Of a stretch of 64,000 nt of DNA, positions 20,495-30,818 are shown in pieces. Below the pieces are notes generated by a model. The model did not search any database. It was not told the origin of the DNA and worked only from the letters and a program-made list of their open reading frames with translations. Both the position numbers and the translations under genes were made by a program. How positions within the stretch are numbered: the stretch's first letter is position 1; the number at the start of each line of letters is the position of its first letter. The stretch is from Actinomycetaceae bacterium (GTDB taxonomy: Bacteria; Actinomycetota; Actinomycetes; Actinomycetales; Actinomycetaceae). The stretch spans positions 45,828 through 109,827 of the forward strand of contig JAUNHH010000001.1 of assembly GCA_030524055.1 (NCBI GenBank), given 5' to 3'.

Positions 20495-22618
20495 TCACTC
20501 GCCCCGAGACTTTCCGATGATCTCATCCGCGACATTACGCGGGACCTCGGCGTAGCTGTCGAATTGCATGGAGTAGACGGCGCGACCCTGGGTCTTAGAC
20601 CGCAGGTCACCGACGTAACCAAACATTTCAGACAGCGGGACCTGCGCGCGAACAACGCGCACGCCATGCTGTTCATCCATGGACTGGATGGCACCGCGAC
20701 GCGAGTTGAGGTCGCCGATCACGTCGCCCATGTACTCCTCAGGAGTACGGACCTCGACGGCCATAATCGGCTCAAGCAGAACGGCAGACGCCTTCTTCGC
20801 GGCTTCACGGAACGCCATAGAACCGGCGATCTTGAAGGCCATTTCAGAGGAGTCAACGTCATGGTAAGCACCGTCGAGGAGGGTCGCTTTCACGCCCACC
20901 ACGGGGTAGCCAGCCAAAACACCGGTCTGCATGGCGTCCTGGATACCTGCATCGACCGAAGGAATGTACTCGCGTGGGACGCGGCCACCAGTGACCTTGT
21001 CTTCAAACTCGTAATCCTTCTCAGCATCAGCTGCGATGGGCTCCAGAGCAATAATGACACGCGCGAACTGGCCGGAACCACCAGTCTGCTTCTTGTGCGT
21101 GTACTCGTACTTTTCGACGGGCTTGCGAATGGTCTCGCGGTAGGCAACCATCGGCTTACCCACATTGGCCTCGACCTTAAATTCGCGACGCATACGGTCA
21201 ACGATAATGTCGAGGTGAAGCTCGCCCATACCACCAATAATGGTCTGGCCAGTTTCGGGGTCGAGTTCGACGGTGAAGGTCGGATCCTCTTCCGCAAGCT
21301 TCTGAATAGCGGTGCCCATCTTCTCCTGGTCGGCCTTTGACTTCGGCTCAACCGCCACGTGAATAACGGGCTTGGGGAAGGTCATGGACTCCAGGACCAC
21401 CGGCTTGTCAGCGGCAGACAGGGTGTCACCAGTGGTGGTGTCCTTCAGGCCGATGACCGCGTAAATGTGGCCAGCGTGTGCCACATCCACCGGGTTTTCC
21501 TTATTGGAGTGCATCTGGAAGATCTTGCCGATGCGCTCCTTCTTGCTCTTGGTTGAGTTCACAACCTGAGCGCCAGACTCAACCTTGCCGGAGTACACGC
21601 GGATAAAGGTGAGCTTGCCATAGAAGGGGTGAGCGGCGATCTTGAAGGCCAGAGCCGAGAAGGGCTCGGTGTCCTTGGGCAGACGGGTCTCGGTGGGTTC
21701 CTCATCTTCGGAGCCGGGCTTGAAGCCCTGAACCGGAGGAATATCCAGAGGTGAAGGCAGGTAAGCAACAACACCATCGAGAACGGGCTGCACACCGATA
21801 TTGCGCAGAGCCGAACCGCAGTACACGGGGAAGGCACGACCAGAAATGGTCAGCTCGCGCACGCCAGCGACGATCTGCTCATTGGTGAGTTCACCATTTT
21901 CGAGGTAGGCCTCGGTGAGCTCTTCATTGGCGTCAGCAGCGGCTTCCATCAGAGCTTCGCGGTATTCTTCCGCACGCTCTTGGAGGTCTTCGGGGATTTC
22001 GCCGCGAACAACCACGGAGCCAAGGGTGTCATTGCCCTTGTCATCCTTCACCGGGTAGCGCACTGACTCCATGGTGAGCAGGTCAACGGTGCCTTCAAAC
22101 TCAGACTCAGCGCCGATGGGCAGGTGCATCACAATGGGGGTGGCCGACAGGCGGTCACGAATGGTCTGCACGGAGAAGTAGAAGTCCGCACCCATCTTGT
22201 CCATCTTGTTGATGAAGCAGATACGGGGAACGTCGTACTTATCGGCCTGACGCCACACAGTCTCAGACTGGGGCTCCACACCTTCCTTGCCATCGAATAC
22301 GGCAACGGCACCATCGAGGACGCGGAGCGACCGCTCCACCTCAACGGTGAAGTCCACGTGGCCGGGGGTGTCGATCACGTTGATCTGGTTGTCATGCCAG
22401 AACGAGGTGACAGCAGCGGAGGTGATCGTAATGCCACGCTCCTTTTCCTGCTCCATCCAGTCAGTGGTGGACGCACCATCGTGCGTTTCACCGAGTTTGT
22501 AGTTAATACCCGTGTAGAACAGGATACGTTCTGTCACGGTTGTCTTGCCGGCATCGATGTGGGCCATGATGCCGATGTTGCGGACCTTGGTCAGGTCGGT
22601 CAACACCTCTTGTGCCAC
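20495..22618 (-). CDS. fusA: Elongation factor G
   Basis: GTPase driving translocation and, with RRF, ribosome recycling. The 707-aa product has G1 [10 protein letters not shown]3 DTPGHVDF, G4 NKMDK and the domain IV-V region through [20 protein letters not shown]. It starts with GTG (22618) after an AAGGA ribosome site, and follows rpsG after 120 bp. Confidence 0.98.
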   Translation of the reverse strand: MAQEVLTDLTKVRNIGIMAHIDAGKTTVTERILFYTGINYKLGETHDGASTTDWMEQEKERGITITSAAVTSFWHDNQINVIDTPGHVDFTVEVERSLRVLDGAVAVFDGKEGVEPQSETVWRQADKYDVPRICFINKMDKMGADFYFSVQTIRDRLSATPIVMHLPIGAESEFEGTVDLLTMESVRYPVKDDKGNDTLGSVVVRGEIPEDLQERAEEYREALMEAAADANEELTEAYLENGELTNEQIVAGVRELTISGRAFPVYCGSALRNIGVQPVLDGVVAYLPSPLDIPPVQGFKPGSEDEEPTETRLPKDTEPFSALAFKIAAHPFYGKLTFIRVYSGKVESGAQVVNSTKSKKERIGKIFQMHSNKENPVDVAHAGHIYAVIGLKDTTTGDTLSAADKPVVLESMTFPKPVIHVAVEPKSKADQEKMGTAIQKLAEEDPTFTVELDPETGQTIIGGMGELHLDIIVDRMRREFKVEANVGKPMVAYRETIRKPVEKYEYTHKKQTGGSGQFARVIIALEPIAADAEKDYEFEDKVTGGRVPREYIPSVDAGIQDAMQTGVLAGYPVVGVKATLLDGAYHDVDSSEMAFKIAGSMAFREAAKKASAVLLEPIMAVEVRTPEEYMGDVIGDLNSRRGAIQSMDEQHGVRVVRAQVPLSEMFGYVGDLRSKTQGRAVYSMQFDSYAEVPRNVADEIIGKSRGE

Positions 22619-22681
22619 TTGGGAAGTCCTTCGTCTTGAAGTGCGAGGTTTGTGGAATAAATCAGTGCGCTTTTACGCAGG

Positions 22682-22726
22682 GACGAGGTGCGGTGCGGGC
22701 GATTAGGCCCGCAGCCCCGCCCTCGT
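22682..22726 (-). terminator. Hairpin between rpsG and fusA
   Basis: GCGGGC/GCCCGC around GATTAG is extended by ACGAGG/CCTCGT. The right arm is an exact copy of the dispersed 12-mer (22715-22726). It probably attenuates transcription into fusA. Confidence 0.55.
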
Positions 22727-22738
22727 TCCTGGAAAAGA

Positions 22739-23209
22739 TCACCAACGATAGTGGGCGAATGCGCGGTTGGACTCGGCCATCTTGTGCATATCCTCACGGC
22801 GCTTCACAGCAGCACCAAGGCCATTAGAGGCGTCGAGGATTTCATTAGCGAGGCGCTCCATCATGGTCTTCTCACGACGCTGACGTGAGTAGTCCACGAG
22901 CCAACGTAGAGCCAAAGTGGTGGCGCGGGCGGGGCGAACCTCAACCGGGACCTGGTAGGTGGCGCCACCAACGCGGCGGGAGCGGACCTCGAGAGCGGGA
23001 CGGATATTGTCCATGGCGCGCTTGAGGACGGCTACGGGATCCTGGTCGGTGCGGGTACGGACAGTTTCCAGTGCGCCGTACACAATGCGTTCGGCGACGG
23101 TCTTCTTACCGTCGAGGAGAACGCGGTTGACCAGCTGGGTCACCATTTTGGAGCCGTATACCGGATCGTCAACGAGAGGGCGCTTGGGAGCGGGGCCTTT
23201 ACGAGGCAT
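22739..23209 (-). CDS. rpsG: 30S ribosomal protein S7
   Basis: Head-assembly protein contacting the E-site; it represses the str operon in E. coli. The 156-aa product begins [20 protein letters not shown] and contains [16 protein letters not shown]. Its ATG shares one base with the rpsL stop (TAATG). Confidence 0.98.
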   Translation of the reverse strand: MPRKGPAPKRPLVDDPVYGSKMVTQLVNRVLLDGKKTVAERIVYGALETVRTRTDQDPVAVLKRAMDNIRPALEVRSRRVGGATYQVPVEVRPARATTLALRWLVDYSRQRREKTMMERLANEILDASNGLGAAVKRREDMHKMAESNRAFAHYRW

Positions 23210-23583
23210 TACTTCTTCTCCTTCTTTGCGCCGTAACGGGAACGAGCCTGCTTGCGGTTACGCACGCCCTGGGTGTCCAGGGAGCCGCGCACGATGCGGT
23301 AACGCACACCGGGCAGGTCCTTCACACGACCACCACGCACGAGCACGATGGAGTGTTCCTGCAGGTTGTGGCCTTCACCGGGAATGTAGGCCGTGACTTC
23401 AATGCCAGAGGAAAGGCGCACACGAGCGACTTTACGCAGGGCCGAGTTCGGCTTTTTCGGGGTGGTGGTGTACACACGGGTGCACACGCCGCGACGCTGG
23501 GGTGAGCCCTTCAGCGCAGGAGTCTTCACCTTGCTGCGCTTAGAGCTGCGGCCCTTGCGGACGAGCTGCTGAATAGTGGGCAC
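23209..23583 (-). CDS. rpsL: 30S ribosomal protein S12
   Basis: Decoding-centre protein. The GTG at 23583 gives the canonical start [12 protein letters not shown] and 124 aa; a GGAGA ribosome site lies about 6 nt upstream. The open frame continues upstream without homology. The streptomycin-relevant segments [11 protein letters not shown] and [16 protein letters not shown] keep the usual lysines. It opens the str operon, which is separated from rpoC by the 30-kb accessory block. Confidence 0.98.
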   Translation of the reverse strand: MPTIQQLVRKGRSSKRSKVKTPALKGSPQRRGVCTRVYTTTPKKPNSALRKVARVRLSSGIEVTAYIPGEGHNLQEHSIVLVRGGRVKDLPGVRYRIVRGSLDTQGVRNRKQARSRYGAKKEKK

Positions 23584-23758
23584 TGGGTCTCCAGTTCTTC
23601 TGTTCCGTTTGTAGTCCGGTCGCAAGCGGCCAGACCTTATCTGGGTCAAACTGCCGCGTTATGCCGGTCCCCTTTGGGCGCACAGATATCCGCCAGGGGC
23701 CGGTGCGCCATGATGGCCGTGCCTGCGTCGTATTATGTGGGCCGCGGGGCAGCGCACT

Positions 23759-23770
23759 ACGAGGGCGGGG
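23759..23770 (+). repeat. Copy of the dispersed 12-mer
   Basis: Exact unpaired copy upstream of rpsL. Confidence 0.7.
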
Positions 23771-24017
23771 CCAGAGAATGACGCCCGGAGCTCCAACGGA
23801 TAGGAGCCCGCGTGCCAGAGGCGCAACCCTGGGTGAATCCAGACTTTTGCTGGGGAAATCCCCGATTTTACGGGGCCCAACTATGCGCGTGGCTCGCCCG
23901 GCACTTGGCCGGGAGGGGACCCGAAAACGCGGGTCACCAAAGGAAGAGCTTAGCGGCGTGGGGTCGAGTGGGTCAATCTCCGGGCGGGTTATGGGCAGGT
24001 GAGGTGGGACGCTTTTT

Positions 24018-24029
24018 ACGAGGGCGGGG
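24018..24029 (+). repeat. Copy of the dispersed 12-mer
   Basis: Exact copy directly beside the 146-bp tandem array. Confidence 0.7.
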
Positions 24030-24042
24030 CGCGGGCTGCTCA

Positions 24043-24400
24043 TGACAAACCGCCGCCACAACGCAAGTCCCCGGCTGAAAACACATCCTCGCGGTGGTTT
24101 GTCAGTCCAGCCAGCAGACACACAGCACCCAACGCCGCAACACGCAGCTGTTTCCGCAGGTCAGCTTCAGCTGACCGCACCCTCACCAAAACAAAGCGCC
24201 GCCACAACGCAAGTCCCCGGCTGAAAACACATCCTCGCGGCGGTTTATCAGTCCAGCCAGCAGACACACAGCACCCACCGCCACAACACGCAGCTGTTTC
24301 CGCAGGTCACTTTCAGCTGACCGCACGCTCCTCAAAACAAAGCGCCGCCACAACGCAAGTCCCCGGCAGAAAACACATCCTCGCAGCGCTTTGTCAGCCC
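24043..24400. repeat. Tandem array, 146-bp period, of terminal-inverted-repeat elements
   Basis: CGCCGCCACAACGCAAGTCC recurs at 24051, 24197 and 24343, an exact 146-bp period. Each unit has a palindromic core of about 62 bp starting TGACAAACCGCC and ending GGTGGTTTGTCA, plus a spacer of about 84 bp with an inner GTCAGCTTCAGCTGAC hairpin. The third unit is partial. It belongs to the same family as the arrays at 7107 and 63650. Confidence 0.85.
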
Positions 24401-24442
24401 ACCCTGCCACTTCCCGCGCCCCGGCCTCGTCAAAGGAAAAGC

Positions 24443-24461
24443 GGCGGGAGCCACCCCCGCC
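24443..24461 (-). terminator. Terminator at the end of the TPR/YbjN array
   Basis: On the minus strand GGCGGG and CCCGCC form a stem followed by GCTTTTCC, 22 bp past the stop of the last TPR gene. Confidence 0.6.
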
Positions 24462-24483
24462 ACAATCCCCACCTTGGCAGCTC

Positions 24484-27400
24484 CTACTTCCCTACTGAAC
24501 TCAAAGGATGGTCCCCTTCGGGGACAGAAATGGGCGTCGGGAAAGTCGGTTCGCCAAGAGCCTCCAGTTTCTGCGCCAATTCAATATATTTCGTGCGCAG
24601 CCTGCGATACCCGTCGGGAACAGCACCACTTCCATACAAGCGATTCACTAGGTAACACAAGCGCTCCGCCCGCTCAGGGCCCCACTCCACCTCAGCGGCA
24701 CTGCCCGGATACTCGCAGCGCAGAAAACCTAAAGTCAATAAACTTTCGGCCTCTTCGACATTAGCTGGCCCCTTACGATGGCTATTAATCGCTCGCACAA
24801 TATGGGCTGTGGCGTCAGTAATATCGCCCCGCTTCAAAGAAATAGAAGAGCGGACAGCCGCAACTGCGCCTTCCAGATAGTCCGCATCAACGTTCTTATC
24901 GGAACGCGTAACCTCAAAAATTTGCTGCACCCGCTCCTCTAGCGCCTCTATTTCTCGACTGTAGGAGCCCTTCCCCCTTTCAGATTCGAGTTCCGCATAT
25001 TCCTTTGTCGCGCGCAATAAATAGGTGAGGCTGGCATATCTGCGGTCGCTATCATCATCCCCGCATATATCGGCAGCTTGCAGTGATAAATGTGCTGCTT
25101 TCAGATGATCCCCTAGCCAACTGGCACCCTTTGCGACATCTCGCAAAGCTGTAGCGCGATCCATTACTCGTCCACGCAAGGCAAATGCGCGTTCTAAATG
25201 TGCGGACACATCGATCAGCAGCTCAGCATTTTCCGGAGAAAGATAGCCCTCACGTGGGGAAGAATAAAAGTCATCCTTTTGAAGAGCGATCTGCCGCAAA
25301 GCCACAGCAAGCTGTTCTCGAAAAAGGAGGGTGACATTCCCTAAAGCGGGTACGCGGCTCGCCAGAGAAATCGTATCCTGGAGGAGCTGGACCATTTCTT
25401 CATATTTCCCTGCAGAATACAGTACCGATGCTAGAGCGTGACGCGCAGGAAGCATGTCATAAAGTACGCCAAATGAGGAACTAATATCCAGAGATTTCCG
25501 ATATTGCTCTACAGCAGCACCCCATTGCTCATATTCGCGACTAATTCCCGCTAACATATCATGCGCGCTAGATAGGATTTCCAAAGGGGCTCGCTCGGTG
25601 TCTCGAATAATCTTATCCAACTCGCGGGCAGACCAATAAATATCTCCTTCAGCAGTATTTTCCTTAATTAAATAGAGATCGACTTGATAGGCGTACATTT
25701 CGGTGGAATCCCAGCCCCGCTCACCCATAAGCGCCACGAGGGACTGAAGCAAATCAGCCACAGGTTCCCGAAATTCTCCATATTTAGGCGACATTAATTT
25801 ATAGGCAAGATGCAAGAGGTGATCTGCCATTCTGCGAGCAATCTCAGGGCTTTCTTTCCCGTTAACAAGATTGTCATAGATCCCGCCGAGTTCAGCGATA
25901 ATGCCCGGCAACTCCTGTTTAAGGAGACGCCCGTGCGCGACATCGTCTTTACCGGCAACACTAGTGGCATTAGCTAAAAGAAGCGTGGCAGGTAATGCTA
26001 GCGGCCCGGGAGGAGGAGTGGCATCATCAGCAATAAGAAGCCATTCTTTTGCTAATTCCGGCTCGACGATAGAGGAATAAACAACGGCTAGTCGGGCGGC
26101 CCATTCAAAACGATATTCGTCAGAGACTTCCTCATCCGCCAAAAGCAATGCGGCATCATTCGCCAAACTATCAAGAAGTCCATCCCCACGCTGGGCAGCT
26201 TCACGACCCAATAACACAACTTCATCTGGGCAGGTTGGCCAGGAAATTCCCTCCCAAGCAGTGGGCCCAGTTGGCAACGCAGGATGCACCACAGGAACGG
26301 AGGCGGGTGCGGCACTTTCCATGGCCGCGCCCTCTACCGTGGAGATATCCGCAGGCGAATGGTCGTTAACGCCCGCAGGCGCAGCAACGCTACCTGCCCT
26401 TTTTTCCTCATTTTCCGAGGGCGGGGCCGCATTTTCCGAGGGCGGGGCTGCGTCCACATCCAGAGGACGCGCAGAAATCGCCCTACGAATATGATCAGAA
26501 ACCCGGGTGGTTCCATTGCGCTCATCAAAACGCTGCGCTAAAGCTAGCGCCACGTCGGCGCATTTCCGCCCGGCCTCGGCAATGGTGAGACGCGGGGAGA
26601 TTTTAAAAGCCGGTTCCAGACCTGGCCGCGAGGACATGGGCACAGCAAATTCTTGCTCGCCTCGGCCGGCTTCTTCTAATGCGCCAAGCGTCGCAGCACA
26701 TTCCGCCAAGAAATACATCACAACATCAGCGCCGGTTTCTTTTTCTACAAGAGAGGCATGGCGACGAATAATCGCTAATGCACGCGATAAATTACCCGAC
26801 AGCACCAAATAGCGCACATGAACTGTCAAGGATTCCAGGTGGTCCATATCCTTGCTTTGAACAGCATAGGCGCGAATATGGGCTTGCCAGGCTTCTTCAC
26901 GCAGGCCCAATTTTTCATAAGCCACCGTTAACGCACAATACGTGGAAGATGGTTGTTCTTGGCAGCCCACTCGTCCACTTAAAACCGGCTGCCCAGCGGC
27001 AATAGCGGCCTCATATTCCCCTCGAGAAATCAGCCATTTAACTTCTAATTCGGGGTCGCACCCTACACAATCAGAATATTCATCGCGGGCAGTGGTGCGC
27101 CACCCAAGCATATGCTCTTCTTCTGCCTGCGCATTGTGCAATATGGCGGCAACTGCTGCCCGCACCCCGTGAACAGTATGCATTGAGGCGCCCTGTTCAC
27201 GGTATAAAGCCTCGAATTCCCCCTCTAATTGCTGTAACTGAGTTAAGGGAATATCTGGGCTCCCCGCTGCGGAGACGACAATATGCTTGAAGTCCCAGAT
27301 TAATGTGCGTCGATCGTGGTCATCAAAAAGCTCAGGCCTGGTCCGGAAACGGTCAAGACACCAGGAAAAAATAGGGAAAGCTTTCACTCTGTGTGCCGTA

Positions 27401-27573
27401 TATAAATACGAGCTGACTAACGACAGGCGCGCCCAGACTGCCAATTTCTCTTCATTCAGCGCATCTGCTGCCACCGCTGCCTGCGATAATAAATCGAAGC
27501 GGGGTTGATCAGTTGGCATGCGGTCTGCCCGGCGGATTGCCGCAATAATATCGTCGCGAGTTTCTAGAGCCAT
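24484..27573 (-). CDS. Cassette 6 full-length TPR-like protein (class A)
   Basis: Cytoplasmic 1029-aa all-helical protein of unknown function. The N-terminal half (about residues 1-365) holds a conserved module with YSDCVGCDPELEVKWLIS, giving Cys169/Cys172 and later Cys204 in VGCQEQP. A low-complexity linker follows (about 375-430). The second half starts at about residue 434 with GPTAWEGISWPTCPDEVVLL and contains helical repeats resembling TPRs. It is closely related over its whole length to the protein at 31317-34346. It overlaps the upstream YbjN gene by 10 bp, so the two are co-translated. The linker DNA includes two copies of the dispersed 12-mer core. Confidence 0.85.
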   Translation of the reverse strand: MALETRDDIIAAIRRADRMPTDQPRFDLLSQAAVAADALNEEKLAVWARLSLVSSYLYTAHRVKAFPIFSWCLDRFRTRPELFDDHDRRTLIWDFKHIVVSAAGSPDIPLTQLQQLEGEFEALYREQGASMHTVHGVRAAVAAILHNAQAEEEHMLGWRTTARDEYSDCVGCDPELEVKWLISRGEYEAAIAAGQPVLSGRVGCQEQPSSTYCALTVAYEKLGLREEAWQAHIRAYAVQSKDMDHLESLTVHVRYLVLSGNLSRALAIIRRHASLVEKETGADVVMYFLAECAATLGALEEAGRGEQEFAVPMSSRPGLEPAFKISPRLTIAEAGRKCADVALALAQRFDERNGTTRVSDHIRRAISARPLDVDAAPPSENAAPPSENEEKRAGSVAAPAGVNDHSPADISTVEGAAMESAAPASVPVVHPALPTGPTAWEGISWPTCPDEVVLLGREAAQRGDGLLDSLANDAALLLADEEVSDEYRFEWAARLAVVYSSIVEPELAKEWLLIADDATPPPGPLALPATLLLANATSVAGKDDVAHGRLLKQELPGIIAELGGIYDNLVNGKESPEIARRMADHLLHLAYKLMSPKYGEFREPVADLLQSLVALMGERGWDSTEMYAYQVDLYLIKENTAEGDIYWSARELDKIIRDTERAPLEILSSAHDMLAGISREYEQWGAAVEQYRKSLDISSSFGVLYDMLPARHALASVLYSAGKYEEMVQLLQDTISLASRVPALGNVTLLFREQLAVALRQIALQKDDFYSSPREGYLSPENAELLIDVSAHLERAFALRGRVMDRATALRDVAKGASWLGDHLKAAHLSLQAADICGDDDSDRRYASLTYLLRATKEYAELESERGKGSYSREIEALEERVQQIFEVTRSDKNVDADYLEGAVAAVRSSISLKRGDITDATAHIVRAINSHRKGPANVEEAESLLTLGFLRCEYPGSAAEVEWGPERAERLCYLVNRLYGSGAVPDGYRRLRTKYIELAQKLEALGEPTFPTPISVPEGDHPLSSVGK
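26416..26447 (+). repeat. Two tandem 12-mer cores inside a coding linker
   Basis: CGAGGGCGGGG occurs at 26416-26426 and 26437-26447 within a 21-bp direct repeat. It encodes AAPPSEN twice on the opposite strand. Confidence 0.75.
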
Positions 27574-28610
27574 GAGTTCCCGCCCTTTCCTTGATCTGGC
27601 GCAGCAAGAGCCTCGTCCAGTGAATCCATAAAGCCGCGCACCAAATAGAAAATCGCCGTAATTACAGAATCGAGTTCTTCCTCGGACATGCGCACAAGAT
27701 GGTGGGTGTATTGCACGCGCATTGTTCCCCCATCAGGGTGTTCCATCAGCCCAATAGTGAGGTGAAGATATTTCCCACGAGCCTGAGAAATACACTCTTT
27801 AAGGCCTGGCTGATTCATTTCTTCATGAGTCAATTCACGGCGGTGAGAAAAGTTCATACGCCCGTCCCCATACACCGTGATTTCAAATGTCAGATCTTGG
27901 CTACGAAGGAGAATCACATCCGAATCATTGCGCCGCTCTACAAGCGCCTCAGCATTAAACCACCGCACGAGATTCAGTACGCGCTCACCTGTGACCAGTG
28001 ACGTTTCCCGATCAGGATCGGCAATCCACCACTGACCCGCCGCTCCGGTTTCCGTTGACATATCGGGCCTCATTGGCGCCGAAGGCGACCCAGCAATGGC
28101 TCTACGCCACTGGGAGGTCAGTGGGGATCCGGCCCCGCCCTCGTCAATTGTAGAGTCCCTCTGACCTGCCTGCGCAAGCAAGGGATGGAATGCGCCAGCT
28201 AAGCAGAGGGCATCGACAGCATCGGGAATTACCTGGTCAAGTTGCGTATCAGTAACCCCTTGCCAGAGGTACACCAGTGCAACAAGGTCGATTTTTGCCG
28301 GATCCTTTGTGTAGCGCGGGGCAATAAAGATGTATCTGGGGGACCCATCTGCCATTGCTCTCAAGGCAAGAATGCGGTCAGCTTCTTCAGCGCTGGCCTG
28401 CGCAAGACCAAGGTCGTGGCCCTCTTCAGTGAGGGGCAATGTGAGGGCAATAAGGAGGCTGTGCTCACTGGTAATGCCGGCCCGAAATGCGCAGTCTTGG
28501 AATGTTTCTCCAGTGAAATAAAGCCAATCGCCATCACGCCGCACGGGAATCGCCCGGCGCCGAGCCCAGGCGTGCAAACGCTGTATCGAAATCTGCGGAT
28601 GTCGCGTCAT
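27564..28610 (-). CDS. Cassette 6 two-domain YbjN-like protein
   Basis: 348-aa cytoplasmic protein with two YbjN-like domains. Domain 1 (about 1-145) runs from ISIQRLHAWARRRAIPV to the helix VTDTQLDQVIPDAVDAL. Domain 2 (about 190-345) starts at QWWIADPDRE and ends in MSEEELDSVITAIFYLVRGF. YbjN domains adopt a fold like type III secretion chaperones; a chaperone-like role is inferred. It starts with ATG 6 nt after TACAGT, without a ribosome site, which fits a leaderless mRNA. It overlaps the TPR gene downstream. Confidence 0.75.
   Translation of the reverse strand: MTRHPQISIQRLHAWARRRAIPVRRDGDWLYFTGETFQDCAFRAGITSEHSLLIALTLPLTEEGHDLGLAQASAEEADRILALRAMADGSPRYIFIAPRYTKDPAKIDLVALVYLWQGVTDTQLDQVIPDAVDALCLAGAFHPLLAQAGQRDSTIDEGGAGSPLTSQWRRAIAGSPSAPMRPDMSTETGAAGQWWIADPDRETSLVTGERVLNLVRWFNAEALVERRNDSDVILLRSQDLTFEITVYGDGRMNFSHRRELTHEEMNQPGLKECISQARGKYLHLTIGLMEHPDGGTMRVQYTHHLVRMSEEELDSVITAIFYLVRGFMDSLDEALAAPDQGKGGNSWL
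28133..28144 (-). repeat. 12-mer copy inside the cassette 6 YbjN gene
   Basis: Exact copy encoding DEGGAG in the linker between the two YbjN domains. Confidence 0.7.
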
Positions 28611-28622
28611 TCCGAAACTGTA
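28604..28622 (-). promoter_or_regulatory. Putative leaderless promoter of cassette 6
   Basis: The minus strand reads TACAGT, then 6 nt, then ATG. TANNNT is the actinobacterial -10 pattern, and the distance fits a transcript starting at or next to the start codon. The same arrangement precedes the other cassettes. Confidence 0.5.
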
Positions 28623-28681
28623 TCAATGAGCACCAACATTTCGCATGAGATGCGCATATGTAGAGATCATTGCTGAGGGTG

Positions 28682-30379
28682 TCATTGACGAGGGCGGGGC
28701 CAGCGCGTTCTTTTGAGGGTGTCTAGGGCCGCAAGGATGCGCATATGGTGCTGATGTTCGTCGTCAGGAATCGTCACTGTTGCCACGAGCTCCTTGAATC
28801 GCTGCCCTATCTCGGAGGTCCAGTAGGGCTCTTCAAGGGTAAGTTGAGCCTCCAAGTGAATCCCGGCGAGCAGGGCGAGCGAACGTAATTCGCGCTGGTG
28901 ATCACCGTTAAAGCCGTAATGCTGATAGGCGTAATAGGCGTTGATGCGGGCTTCTTGAGACTGCGCACAGCGCTGGAGAACCATTGCCCACATATAGTGG
29001 ATTTCGCCCAGAATCGGATCCATAGATTGGCGACTAGTGGGAGATACGCTTCCGTCATATTCTTTTCTGACGAGGAAGACTATTTCTCGAAGCGTGTGAA
29101 TGCTATTCAGAATCTCATTCGGGTGCAGCGAAGAAATGGTGGCGACCATGAGGTCTGGAATGCCGAGAAAATACTGCGGGTCACGGACTATCTGGACCTG
29201 CTTTTTTAGCTGAAGAAATTCGCACATAAAATCAGCGGCTTCTTTTGGCCTGGACATTTGCATTGCGCTTTGGAAGCCAATATGGAGGATGCCGAGGTAG
29301 TCTTTATTTGGAGGCTGATCTCGATAGTGTTCGACACATTCATTGACTGCTTCGTATACGACTGCCGCTTCGGCCAGATGAATCAAGCTATAGATCTGCG
29401 CTATTCGCATGTGAATAGCGACGTCTTTGAGGGGTGGGCAGGCGGCACAGATATTTCTGACCAGCTCAAAGTAGTCATTGGCTTCGTGGTGCTGGTCCAG
29501 CTGTTGCGTTATAGAGGCAAGGGTATTGAGATCGCCGATGGTCCCACTACTCAAGTCGCAGTCACGGGTAATCCGGACGACTTCCTGTAATTGCACGGCT
29601 GCTTCAGGGGGCATACCAAATGAATAACTGAGTTCTGCCAGTAACCGCCGCGCTGCAATCACTATTCCTGGGTTATCGAAGTAGTCGGTAGCGACATTTT
29701 CGGCGATGTGGGCGGCCTCGTAGATTTCACCAATAGCCATATGACGGCGTGCCCGGAGAAGGTGGAGTCGGGCTGCGAAATAGCCGGATGTTTCTATTCC
29801 ACGGGAGGCAAGAACCTGCTGGGCTTTATCAATGATGGACCATTTATCGGTATCATGTCCAGAGCGGAAGGAGATATCGGCATAAACCAGATCCATACTT
29901 GATAGCGCAGCATAGAGAGTTTCCGGTTCTGATATGTCGGCGGATTGTTGAGCGCGATCGAAAAAGTCACCGAGTTCGGCATATAAACGGGGCGCCTCTT
30001 CGGTGGCTAGGGTTTTTAATAGGCGGGGTTCTTGATAACGCAGTACTTCGGCAAGCGTAAATTCTGTGCGAAATAAATGGATACGGGTGTGGAGGGAGGG
30101 CGTGCGGGCCCCGGCTGCCGCGCGAGCCTGCCCAAGGCAATCACGGGCCTTCTCTTGATCAAAAATCGTGAGAAAGGCCCGGGCAAGGACAATATTCCAC
30201 TCGCAGTAATAGTCTTCCTCAATGTGAGCGTCAGGCATAAGAATTGCTTTTTCATAGATCCGCTCGACAGTGACTAAATCGCCGTACATCTGACAGTGGG
30301 CCCACAATCCGACAAGGCCTTTAGCGGTGTCTGGCAAGGTATTGACACAGGCACCCGGATGACGTAAATACTCAGCCAT
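28682..30379 (-). CDS. Cassette 5 half-length TPR-like protein (class B)
   Basis: 565-aa helical protein of unknown function. It begins with LPDTAKGLVGLWAHCQMYGD, which matches the second half of the 933-aa protein of cassette 1 (TPDTPRELLDRGRRALIAGD). It lacks the N-terminal Cys module. Helical repeats such as YLGILHIGFQSAMQMSRPKEAADF run to the C-terminus. It overlaps the stop of the upstream YbjN gene by 8 bp. Confidence 0.8.
   Translation of the reverse strand: MAEYLRHPGACVNTLPDTAKGLVGLWAHCQMYGDLVTVERIYEKAILMPDAHIEEDYYCEWNIVLARAFLTIFDQEKARDCLGQARAAAGARTPSLHTRIHLFRTEFTLAEVLRYQEPRLLKTLATEEAPRLYAELGDFFDRAQQSADISEPETLYAALSSMDLVYADISFRSGHDTDKWSIIDKAQQVLASRGIETSGYFAARLHLLRARRHMAIGEIYEAAHIAENVATDYFDNPGIVIAARRLLAELSYSFGMPPEAAVQLQEVVRITRDCDLSSGTIGDLNTLASITQQLDQHHEANDYFELVRNICAACPPLKDVAIHMRIAQIYSLIHLAEAAVVYEAVNECVEHYRDQPPNKDYLGILHIGFQSAMQMSRPKEAADFMCEFLQLKKQVQIVRDPQYFLGIPDLMVATISSLHPNEILNSIHTLREIVFLVRKEYDGSVSPTSRQSMDPILGEIHYMWAMVLQRCAQSQEARINAYYAYQHYGFNGDHQRELRSLALLAGIHLEAQLTLEEPYWTSEIGQRFKELVATVTIPDDEHQHHMRILAALDTLKRTRWPRPRQ
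28688..28699 (+). repeat. 12-mer copy at a gene end
   Basis: Exact copy spanning the last codons of the cassette 5 TPR gene, just before cassette 6. Confidence 0.7.
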
Positions 30380-30818
30380 GGCTTCCCCCTAGTTTTCTAC
30401 TGAAGTCAGCGAAATACATGTCAATATCGTGGTGCCAATACGCTAACAGGCCCAGTAGTTGCTCATCGGAAATTCCTGGCTCAATGATCTGCCAGTACTG
30501 AATAACAACTCCGGGACCATTGTTCGGATTATATCCAGCAATTCCTTTACCGTCACCGACATGATGGCGGTTAAGAAATTCCCTGAGTCGATCCTGATCA
30601 TAATCGGACAGAATATTCAGAAGGGCACGGAAAATAAGGAGCCCATCGGTGATGTCTAATTGAAAGCCCCGCCCTCGTAGATAATAATCGACGGTAGCGC
30701 TACCCTCTGGGGAAACAATCTGAACACTCACATCAAGCATTCGGAGAGCATCGCGCACACGTGAAGAGGTTAAAGGCGGGGTATCGACAATCGGATCTGC
30801 TCTCCACCAGGGAATCAT
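30372..30818 (-). CDS. Cassette 5 YbjN-like protein, second domain as a separate gene
   Basis: 148-aa protein equivalent to domain 2 of the fused YbjN proteins: it starts MIPWWRADP and ends with a helix PGISDEQLLGLLAYWHHDIDM. The ATG at 30818 overlaps the upstream stop (ATGA), and GGGAGGTG lies a few bases upstream, so this start is well supported over 30845. It acts presumably with the preceding small protein. Confidence 0.75.
   Translation of the reverse strand: MIPWWRADPIVDTPPLTSSRVRDALRMLDVSVQIVSPEGSATVDYYLRGRGFQLDITDGLLIFRALLNILSDYDQDRLREFLNRHHVGDGKGIAGYNPNNGPGVVIQYWQIIEPGISDEQLLGLLAYWHHDIDMYFADFSRKLGGSHG
30667..30678 (-). repeat. 12-mer copy inside a YbjN gene
   Basis: Exact copy encoding LRGRGF in the cassette 5 domain-2 gene; cassette 1 has a one-base variant at the same place (near 45535). 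Confidence 0.7.

Larger units (their letters stand above)
23584..24483. other. 900-bp spacer between rpsL and the first TPR gene
   Basis: No gene is convincing. It must contain the str promoter (minus strand, near 23600-23900), which I cannot place firmly. It has two exact copies of the dispersed 12-mer (23759-23770 and 24018-24029), a 146-bp-period tandem array (24043-24400) and the terminator of the TPR array (24443-24461). Confidence 0.7.

Noticed and set aside
23661..24655. Plus-strand frames in the rpsL-TPR spacer
   Set aside because: They are translations of the 146-bp tandem repeat and GC-rich leader sequence, with Arg/Pro-rich peptides that repeat with the DNA.
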